Position numbers and translations under genes: made by a program. The notes beneath the pieces were generated by a model that ran no database searches, was not told where the DNA came from, and worked only from the letters and a program-made list of their open reading frames with translations. From Primulina eburnea (Eukaryota; Streptophyta; Magnoliopsida; Lamiales; Gesneriaceae), in the NCBI RefSeq assembly GCF_022965805.1, contig NC_133101.1, positions 12,003,069-12,067,068 of the forward strand: 64,000 nucleotides of DNA. Direction: 5' to 3'. Positions within the stretch are counted from its first letter, which is position 1. Each line of letters opens with the position of its first letter. Below are positions 56,305 to 64,000 of the stretch, one piece after another.

Positions 56305-58097
56305 TGTAAGGCTCGAGAATTATCAACTGGCATTGACGTTAGACTTGTAAAGGTAAGAATGCATGATATTTAAAGTGGAATTGTGAGGTTTGGGCCGAAG
56401 CCACACCGCACCCGCGGTGTTAGAGATACAGCACCCGCGGTGTATTGGGAGGAAATTAGTGAATTTGTGCGAAGCAAGACCGCACCCGCGGTGCTAGCAA
56501 GACAGCACCCGCGGTGGTGCGACCGCACCCGCGGTCATGCAGGAACCGCACCCGCGGTCCGAGAATTTCAGGAAATAAAAGACATGCCGAAGCTTGAGCG
56601 CACCCGCGGTCTAGATGGAGCGCACCCGCGGTCATACGTGCTATTTGAAAAATAAAACATGTGTCCTTGGCCATGCAAAATATATGAGTTGTCTTCTTCT
56701 CTTTTCATTTCAGACTTCAAGGAACCGAGAGAAGCCAAGAAGAAAGCTCCCAATTCCTTTGATCTTTAATTTGTGATTTTGAATGATATAGTGACCCGAT
56801 TTTAATTCCGAGGCCGGATTTGTGATCCTTGCATCGTTAGCTACGAAAGGATGTAAGTATTGTTCATTTCCAGCATATCTCGATATTTATGTGTTGGAGA
56901 AGTTATGATTTTATTGAAGGAATGTTTTCTTGATATGTTGAGTGTGCTATACTCATTATCGGATCGAATTTCGGACATAGTGTGCTATTGTTTCGAGTTT
57001 CAGCTTGTATTATGAGGAGATTATGCAGATTTCAGTATATGTATTGATGTTTTGATGATATTGGGAGTTGATTTGGAATTAGTATGTTGAGATTGAGTTA
57101 CCGGTATCGAAGAATTACACCGTTATGCCGTCAAATTGTATTGAATCGAATTCAATTTTGTACATTGAGTTGATTTAGATGTATTTTGATAGAATGTGTC
57201 AACACATTGCCATTTCAGATTTGTATTGGTCCTTTGAGTTCGAGACTTTGACTACGACACCGACTATTCGGCAAGAAAGGTATAATTCATGTGGTCACGG
57301 GATTGCACAACTCGATTCAGATTTGATACGAGTTTCCCAAAATCACATACTAGATTGTTATTGCATTTGTTTATGTAAAGTCTTGTTTATTGATTTATAT
57401 TCAAGCCTTTGAGATAGGAGATATTGGCAGATCGGCCAAAACTAGACGTTTCGGTGTATCGACGCATAGCAGTAGATTTTCTCTATGTGTAGACCCTCGA
57501 TACAGAGTTGACCGAAGTCTAGGAATAAGACGTACCGTTACCCCGAGTGGTTGGGTAGGTGACAGACCGTCTTATTCACACCGGGATATCTAGAGTAGAA
57601 ATGAATCGAGTCAAGAACTAGATGTTGAATACAGATTTGTATTCTATTACATGTTTAGATTATCATTCATGTTCAATGATATATGCTATGCTTTTGTACA
57701 TGATTCATTACATTGCATGCATCCATGTTTTATACTGGGATTTGTTCTCACCGGAGTTATCCGGCTGTTGTCATGTCTGTATGTGTGCATGGAAACAGGT
57801 GGGACAGGATCAGGGTCACGCCGAGGAAGAGAGAGTTGATAGCGTGGTGATTTCGGGCATAGCAGATTTCCAGTAGTTTCTGTTTAGAATTGGACTACTT
57901 GTACTTGAGTTTTAAACATTAGTTATATGTTTGTATTAAACAGACTTGTATGTACATTATGGTTGTTTAAATAATAAAGACATGTTATGCTTTAGTTTTA
58001 CATTTGAATTAATGTTAAATGCAAATTTTGACCCACATTTCCTAGCAAAGATCCAATTAAATCCCAAAAGAATTGAGTTATAGCCCGGGTCCCCACA
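56305..58097 (+). repeat. Gypsy solo LTR, 1793 bp, in CACTA#1
   Basis: TGTAAGGCTCGAG to CGGGTCCCCACA with a perfect target duplication AGTGT (56300-56304, 58098-58102). U3 carries eight copies of GCACCCGCGGT (56408-56632). Open frames across the GC-rich array (e.g. 56383-56655) are incidental. Confidence 0.92.
56404..56636 (+). repeat. Eight-copy ACCGC-ACCC-GCGGT array in solo LTR
   Basis: GCACCCGCGGT starts at 56408, 56431, 56482, 56505, 56525, 56548, 56600 and 56622. Spacings are 23, 51, 23, 20, 23, 52 and 22 bp. Four copies have full five- or six-base inverted arms around ACCC. Layout resembles the eight-copy U3 array of the gypsy at 7589, with another sequence. Confidence 0.85.
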
Positions 58098-58102
58098 AGT
58101 GT

Positions 58103-58498
58103 TATTGCCAAAATGAATCAAATCATTACGAAATTTTATGCCTCATCCCTTTAGCAGCAAAATAGGCCTTTGAATTCCCAAAACGTGGCTGATTCTTGCA
58201 AAAGTTTAATCTCAAAAAAGCTGCGGTACAGAAGGTGTTGGATAGGCTTGCGTGGTGGGAAAATATCATTCAAAGGCCGTTCGCTTCAAAATTAACCTTT
58301 TACAAGTGTCGCAGTCTATAAAAGAGCTGAAGCCGTTAGGTGTGGGTTAGTGCTCTTCTTCATTCTCCCTCGCCCGAATTCATCTCTCTCAAAGTTCTCC
58401 CTCCTCTTTTCAGCTTTCTTTTTTCACACTAAAACAGAGAGAGCAAGAGGAAGAGAGTTTAGAAAAAGTCGGCGTAATGGCAATGGGAGCTTCGGAAA
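58103..58498 (+). promoter_or_regulatory. Captured promoter and 5' leader (inferred)
   Basis: CTATAAAAGAGC at about 58316-58327 is a good TATA box, followed by a CT-rich leader (58350-58430) typical of plant 5' UTRs and then ATGs at 58477 and 58500. No homology is claimed. Confidence 0.45.
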
Positions 58499-58499
58499 A

Positions 58500-58858
58500 A
58501 TGGCTCCCGCCTCTGTTTTCTTTGCTGCTGCTCGTGCTTTTCGTCGGAGCAATGGCAAGAGTTCACAAAAACGAAACCCGAAGTTTCAGGTTTTTCTTTA
58601 GTCCTCTATGACTCCTTTTCCCTGAAGAATCTGCTAGAAACGAGTTTGTTTCGTTTCCTTTGCATTTTGAGTGATTTCTTCTATATTGTTGAATCCTGAA
58701 TAGTTCCAAATTTTTTACGATTCTTTTCTTCGTTTATTTAATAGATTCGTTTTTTACGGAGAAATTCACGCACGTATATCTCATTTCTATTGTTATTCTG
58801 CAGGGTTGTGGAAAAAGAGCAGTTGCAGAGCTTTCCAAACTCGACAATGGCGGCGAGG
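58500..58858 (+). pseudogene. Unidentified captured two-exon segment
   Basis: ATG at 58500 opens MAPASVFFAAARAFRRSNGK, an Ala/Arg-rich start like an organelle-targeting peptide, ending KFQ at a donor (about 58592, CAG/GTTTTT). After an acceptor TCTGCAG (58804) a 54-bp exon reads GCGKRAVAELSKLDNGGE and ends at GTGAGA. Another frame from the ATG at 58477 gives a hydrophobic signal-like stretch (WLPPLFSLLLLVLFVG). I cannot name the gene. Splicing on into the HDR exons would be out of HDR frame. Confidence 0.4.
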
Positions 58859-58910
58859 TGAGAAACCATTCCACTTAACGTAACCAAACATTGCATTCTA
58901 ACTAAACCTC

Positions 58911-60361
58911 AGCCGTTCATATTTCCCTGTAAAGAATATGGCAGAGGTAAGCTTAATTTTGTGCTTCATTTTGACTATATTCTTTGTCAATCGACCACGG
59001 ATGTTTTAAATTAAAAAAGACTGGTGTAGAAGTAGTTTACATGTGGTTGTGACTTTATAAATGCTGTAATAATTACTGGCAACATATGTATGTGATTATA
59101 TTTTGAATGGCGAGCTCGATGGATCCTCGTCATCCAAGGATGCGTTTCTCGAGGTAAGCTGAGCATCTTATGCTGCTGAAGTTGAACTTTATTGTCTGTA
59201 TTCAGATTTGCAGAGATTGTTTCCTTTGCAGAAATTTAAATATGTTGTGTCCAAGGGTATTGATCCAGACGTAGACCTTGTAAAAGTTGGTGTTGCAAAT
59301 CAAACAACGATGTTGAAGGGTGAAACAGAGGAGATTGGTTAGTTACAAACCAGTGTCTTAGTTTCTCAACATGTTAGTATTGTGTGGCATGTGAATTGAT
59401 GTTGGTCTTTTATCGTACAGGAAAATTAGTCGAGAGAACCGTGATGCGCAAGTTTGGAGTGGAAAATCTTAACAACCATTTCATAAGTTTCAATACTATT
59501 TGCGATGCAACTCAAGTAAATTCTCTCTCCTTTTTCTAAATAAATCATACCTATTTTTTTGTCCTTGATATGATTTTGAAGATCCGTAGAGTTTTTATCT
59601 CCAGCGACTCTGTTTTGCTGACTGGATCTTATACTGGTCGTTGGTGGTTGGAACTCAAGCAACACTTCGCATCTTCAAGAAATTGCAGAGGAGCGTGGAA
59701 TCCCTTCTTACTGGGTCGACAGCGAGAAAAGGATTGGTCCCGGAAACAAAATAAGTTACAAGTTAAATGTACGTACGCTTTTACTGACCATTCGATCTCG
59801 TTATCATCTATCTGGTGCACAGGCATTCTTTCTTGTTTTATGTTCAAATTTAGTGAGAGAATGCATAACTTAAGATTTAATCAAAGCCTAAACCCATGAC
59901 AAAATTAACAAATGGTTAAATTTTTACTGGTGTGTCTTAATCTAGATTACAATCATCACTTATTTATGTAGGTGAAAATGGTGGATAGATATGGTAGGAA
60001 ATCTTTATTACAATAACTAAATTATTACCAGCTCATGTAAAAATAAACTAAAACAACCAAATCTAATAACAAAATATGTTCTTTTATTTCTAACATTTTA
60101 AAGTTGCATTTGACAGCATTGTGAGTTGGTAGAGAAAGAAAACTGGCTACCAGACGGTCCTATCACAATCGGCGTCACTTCTGGTGCATCGACGCCTGAT
60201 AAGGTAACCTAAGTTTGCTCAACTCTCGAGAATTTTGAAAGATTGTGGGCTGCAGCTGATCTATTCTTCGTGGGCATTAAATGTTTTTTTGCTAGGCTGT
60301 TGAAGACGTCCTAGCGAAAATGTTTGAGATAAAGCGCGGGGAATTGCTGCAATTAGTATAA
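58911..60361 (+). pseudogene. HDR/ispH: HDR (ispH) 3' exons, captured fragment
   Basis: Fragment of 4-hydroxy-3-methylbut-2-enyl diphosphate reductase, the last enzyme of the plastid MEP isoprenoid pathway. Exons with proper GT/AG signs: about 58911-58946 (VKNMAE), 59079-59153 (ATYVCDYILNGELDGSSSSK), 59233-59337 ([20 protein letters not shown]), 59421-59515 ([20 protein letters not shown]), about 59624-59768 ([20 protein letters not shown], then [16 protein letters not shown]), 60117-60201 ([20 protein letters not shown]), 60296-60361 (AVEDVLAKMFEIKRGELLQL, stop). The first intron lacks a normal AG acceptor (TG before GCA), and the exon near 59600 has lost its beginning. The N-terminal half with transit peptide is absent. 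Introns kept means DNA-level capture. Iron-sulfur cysteine near ATYVC and the [10 protein letters not shown] cysteine are kept. Confidence 0.93.
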
Positions 60362-60894
60362 ACCATACTATAACCAATATCACGTTGATTTTCTGGGAAG
60401 CTACTCGTAAGAGCTATATTTTGGCTAGTAGAGGTATGGAGGAACGAGTTATTGCTTTTACCTATCTTCTTCGTTCATTTTCCTTTGTTGTATCTACAGA
60501 GAGTATGTAATATGTTCAGATTCAATCAATTTAAATACTTTTTAAATATATATCTGTCGATTTTTATTTAAAATAGAAGAATCTAATGTATTTTTTTTAA
60601 ATTTCAGTTTGCAGGATGCATCAAGAACCAATATTACAACCAATCTCAATATGATGAGGTCAGAAGTGAATGGAGTGAATTTGTCTACTCCTATCTAGGT
60701 GTTTAAATGGATGGTGTATGTTAGGATAAATATTTTGTTTGTCATTGTGGATTTTTGGATATACTTTTGGTTTTGTGGATATATTTTTGGGTTATTTGTG
60801 GATTGATGAATATGTAATTGTGGATTCGTGGATATTCATCATTTTTAGATGGATAATTTATGAATTTAATTATATTAGTGTATTAAGTCATATA
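60362..60894 (+). other. HDR 3' flank and unassigned sequence
   Basis: Probably HDR 3' UTR followed by AT-rich sequence with a TGGAT-rich stretch (60750-60835). An acceptor-like TTTGCAG at 60608-60614 precedes a short open stretch I cannot name. Confidence 0.4.
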
Positions 60895-61529
60895 TTGCGA
60901 AGTCTTTTTTTAACAATTATTTCATCAATATGAAATCAGACGAAGTGATAGAATTAATTTACTTCACCATTGTTATGTAAAAACGAAGTTGTTTTGCGCA
61001 ATTACTTCACCAAAATATAAATTATTGAAGTCTTTCGAACCACTTACTTCGTCACTAAATGTAAATTGTGAAGTAACATAATATAAAATACTTCAACAAA
61101 TAGGATAAATGCTGAAGTTATAGATTATATTTACTTCAACAAATAGGAAAAATTGTGAAGTTGTTTGCGTCTAGTACTTCACTAAAATACATAACTATGA
61201 AGTCTTTCAGCTGAATTTCTTCGTCAATCATTGTAAATTGTGAAGTAAAATATTATAAATTACTTCGCTAAATAATAATTAAGACAAAGTTATATATAAT
61301 CTATTACTTCACTATTTACAAAAATCGATGAAGTTAAAACACATTTCTTACTTCGGCACCGGTCCAATTCTGGACCGGTTTTTCTTCGAAAACCGGACAA
61401 AGACTTCAATAATTTCAATCATACAACTTCGGTTATTATGCGAAGTAAAAGGTACATCTATTAATTCACGTCCATATACTTCGGCAATTAACTACCTTAT
61501 TACTTCATTGAATACGCGAAGTAAAAAGC
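60895..61529. repeat. Right subterminal repeats of CACTA#1
   Basis: More than twenty ACTTC or GAAGT motifs in alternating orientation, spaced about 20-35 bp, often as TACTTC(A/G)-N-AAAT and TGTGAAGTAA. They match the left subterminal set and are likely transposase-binding sites. Confidence 0.88.
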
Positions 61530-61548
61530 GATTTTTCTACTAGTGAAG

Positions 61549-61708
61549 AGTCGGAAAAATCCCTTCTTGAATGAGGATTAGCACGAGTCAGTGCTCGAGG
61601 ATATATGATATTTCTTCCGGTAGATAGGAAGATAGGGCAAGTTTCAATCTTCATACTATAACATGCAATCCAGAATGATTAGGGTAAGAACCTGTTCCAA
61701 AATGGTTC
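61549..61708. other. Flank of CACTA#1, probably CACTA#2 interior
   Basis: Continues the sequence interrupted at 55481. Minus-strand open text (ETCPIFLSTGRNIIYP) could belong to the same captured gene as the exon at 55341-55430; not recognised. Confidence 0.4.
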
Positions 61709-64000
61709 TGTAACATCCGAAAAATCAACCTACGTAAACGACATGCATGCAAATTATTTTAATTACTTAATTGTTTTATTTAATTGATTTTAAATGCTAG
61801 CATGATACCTATTAAATGATTAAAAGTATGATTATATGATTAAATGATAATATGACATGATTACATAAAATTGAAAGATTTCACCCGAATATTCGATAAT
61901 AGGGAGGGAAAGAAGACCGGGGACGACCAATACTAGAATATATATTTTTCATTAAATATGTGCAAGGCTTCTTAATATGATTAAAATGATTTAATTTTTC
62001 TAAAAATGTTGGATTTCGAATTCTTTTACGAATCGAGCTCGATTTTTTCCGAGAATCGGTTTTGGGCAAACAAGGAGTTTTAAAAGATCAAAAATATTAT
62101 TTTGGAAAACTAATTTTATAAATTTTTATGTTTTAATTAAATAAGTGTTATTGGGTCCAATTTAATTATTTAAAGTAGGTTCAATTGCTCTTAAACTTGC
62201 AAGCCCAAAACTCAAGCCCATTAGCATGTTGATTAAATTGTAAATAAGGACTCCAAGTTTTTCTAAACTAATAATTCATCTTCAATCAGCCGAAAATTCA
62301 CTCCCACACACATACAATTTTAAAAATTAAGGGAAGGAAGAAAGGCTAGGATTCTTCGTCGTCCCGTCGTCCATCTTCGCACCCTCGCCAACGATTGAGT
62401 ATTCGAGGGTTATAAACGCAAATGCACATTTTCTAAACTCTTTTAAACATTATACAAATCATAATACGCATGATTTAATTGTTTACGCATGAAAAAATAG
62501 GTGTTTGAATATTTTTTCGGTAGAACATTTATTTTAAAAAATATGATGTTTTTACGCAAATATAAAGCACGTTATGATTTCCAACGAGTACGCTGCCAAT
62601 ACATGATGATATATGGTTAAAACATGATAAAATTAAAAAGGATACAAGCTGGAAAACCGAGGGAAAAACCAGGAAGATACCGAGGATTTTGTGTTGGGTT
62701 GCACTTGGGTCTAGGGCTCTGTTACTATGCATGGGTTCAGGTGGGCTCGGCCAGGGATGGCTCGGGTTCTAGGGGGTCATGGGTGAGGGCCTGATAGAGT
62801 CCTATCAAGGCTAGGAATCATGGGTATCAACTGGTGAAGAGTCCACATGGGGTAGGACTCTTCCCATGCGTGAGTTTTGTTCAATGGAGGAACTGGTGCA
62901 GCGAGGGTTTAAGGATTGGGATAGGTCATCTAGGAGGTGGTCCAGGGTCGGTTATAGTCAGGTGGACTCGGTGGTGGCTCGACTGGAAGTGTCCTAGATT
63001 AACTAGGAGTCCTAGTGCATCTAGGTAACCCACGCGTGTACTTAGGCTGAGGGGCAGAAGCGTTTCGTGGGCTTAAGAGCTTGTTCCATGGGCTGGACTT
63101 GGTCAGTAGGATTCCTAGGAGGGTTGGCTCAGGTTTTGCTTGAGGTGGCTTGACCATGGCTCTAGTAAATTAGGAGATGGCTCGGGTTGTTCAAGTAAGG
63201 GTCATATTTAGAATTAATTCAATAAAAAATTAGAACCATGGGTCTACGGGTGTGTTTCATGGTTCACAAGGATAGTTTAGGTAATAAAAAGGTTATGTTT
63301 AAAGTTTGGGAAGAAAATATTGAGTTTTGAATTTATTCGGGACTTAAACGTCTCACGAATCGTTAATTAAAGAATTAATTTAAAAACCTAGATTTAAGCT
63401 TAATAAAATTATGAAAAATTAGAATTAAGCTTAAATAATTATTTGGAATAAACCTATGTCATTAAAAGTAAGAAAAAGATAAAATCGAGAATTTTTACGT
63501 CTAGGGGAAAAACGGTCATTTTACATTTGAGAAAGTACGTAAAAGATTGGCAGCATCTCGAAGGATCATAACACATGTTAAATGATATTTTAGGATTTAA
63601 AATGATGATTTTTATGATAATATGATATCTTATGATTTATGGTAAAGGTGTGCAATTTTTACTATTGTAAAATGCTATTTTTTGTAAGCTATGCTATTTT
63701 ATTATTTTAAAAGAAAAAGAAAATATTTTGAGGGATGTGAGTTAACTGTGACAAATGATATGTGATATGTTGGGGATCCGTTTAAGAAAGAACGGTAAAC
63801 TTAGAATTTTGTGGAGATGTCGTGAGGGCCAAGGATCCAGAGGGAGCCCATATTCGGGCCAAGGCCCCAGAGGGATCCCGTCTATGGAAAAAAGCTCCAT
63901 AAGGACCCCGACGATCGTATTTCCATGGTGGAGCTTAGTGCCCACCCCTTTGGGCCATGTGGAGCTGAAGACTAATCAGTCTAGCGAAAGATAAAAACTA
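61709..64000 (+). repeat. Gypsy LTR, left part, running off the window
   Basis: Starts TGTAACATCCGAAAAATC. The organisation resembles the gypsy C LTR family (GGGAAAAACGGTCATTTTAC at about 63505, GGCAGCATCTCG at 63549, a GTGAGTTAACTGTGACAAA stretch at 63737). At least 2.3 kb; whether solo or 5' LTR cannot be told. No coding frame supported. Confidence 0.7.

Larger units (their letters stand above)
55482..61545. mobile_element. CACTA-type DNA transposon #1 (Pack-CACTA), complete
   Basis: 6064 bp. Left TIR CACTAGTAGAAAAATC (55482-55497) and its inverted copy GATTTTTCTACTAGTG at 61530-61545; target duplication AAG (55479-55481, 61546-61548). Both ends carry inverted ACTTCG/CGAAGT subterminal repeats. 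No transposase domain is found. Instead it holds HOP2-like exons, an unidentified two-exon segment with a promoter, HDR exons and a gypsy solo LTR. Non-autonomous gene-carrying CACTA elements (Pack-CACTA) are known in plants; this one carries pieces of at least two unrelated genes. Confidence 0.92.
51981..64000. mobile_element. CACTA-type DNA transposon #2, left end only, carrying gene fragments
   Basis: CACTAGAAGAAAAACGC begins exactly where copia B coding text breaks; the preceding GGT would be the target duplication. Subterminal repeats follow, then an FTHFS exon, nested elements and an unidentified exon. No matching right end (…TTTTTCTTCTAGTG) is seen before the window ends, so the right limit is set to the window edge by inference. 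No transposase is recognised. Confidence 0.6.

Noticed and set aside
56404..56636. The regularly spaced repeat as a CRISPR array
   Set aside because: Repeats are 11-14 nt with 9-40-nt spacers in a plant LTR with target duplication; no CRISPR features.
56383..56674. Arg/Pro-rich ORFs at 56383-56655 (+) and 56456-56674 (-)
   Set aside because: Products of the GCACCCGCGGT array in a solo LTR.
58477..58602. Signal-peptide frame starting at 58477
   Set aside because: It runs across the likely donor site and the other frame fits the exon boundaries better; kept only as an alternative in the feature.
58911..60361. An intact HDR gene
   Set aside because: The N-terminal half and transit peptide are missing, one exon start is lost and one acceptor is mutated; it lies within CACTA ends.

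Overview
This window is a repeat-dominated stretch of a flowering-plant nuclear genome. Nearly all of it is nested LTR retrotransposons (Ty1/copia and Ty3/gypsy), two CACTA-type DNA transposons and one PIF/Harbinger derivative, with small islands of host-gene exons. A eudicot is clear from the gene fragments (IQD, acid phosphatase, HDR, FTHFS, HOP2-like). Lamiales is my tentative guess, from the style of the extra ORFs in the SIRE-like copia element; that is inference from memory, not a search. I see no rRNA, tRNA gene or CRISPR array, and no intact host gene.

Layout. 1-2585: decayed Tork-like copia pol (+). 3290-3978: last exon of an IQD calmodulin-binding gene (-). 4131 to about 6246: internally deleted PIF/Harbinger element in the IQD intron side. 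6430-15810: tail and LTR of an old gypsy element, split by a young complete gypsy element (7589-15157; target duplication AGTAC; equal 1450-bp LTRs with four differences seen; one open 1472-codon polyprotein). 15899-28493: Tork-like copia gag, split by an 11.1-kb SIRE-like copia element (16518-27594; target duplication AACTC) that carries a long extra sense ORF and a divergent antisense ORF with its own TATA box.

28494-32258: three fragments of an acid phosphatase gene. Two of them, each joined to copia gag sequence, face each other across a 15-nt spacer (29306-29320) and form a large inverted repeat. 32259-51980: a second SIRE-like copia element whose 5' LTR is split by a minus-strand gypsy element (32739-48133). 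That gypsy element holds two solo LTRs of its own family in the opposite orientation and a copia solo LTR, and its reverse transcriptase core is deleted.

51981 onward: a CACTA element inserted in the copia pol (start TIR only). It carries an FTHFS exon and a copia solo LTR, and is interrupted by a second, complete CACTA element (55482-61545; target duplication AAG). The second element carries HOP2-like exons, six or seven consecutive exons of HDR (ispH), an unidentified two-exon segment and a gypsy solo LTR. 61709-64000 is the start of another gypsy LTR.

How it fits together. Target-site duplications give the order of events: copia and CACTA#2 came before CACTA#1 and the solo LTRs; the acid phosphatase/copia inverted duplication came before the SIRE-like insertion that splits only one arm; the gypsy element at 7589 looks like the youngest large insertion. 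The most notable systems are the gene-capturing CACTA pair, the hairpin-forming acid phosphatase duplication, and the two divergent extra genes inside the SIRE-like element.
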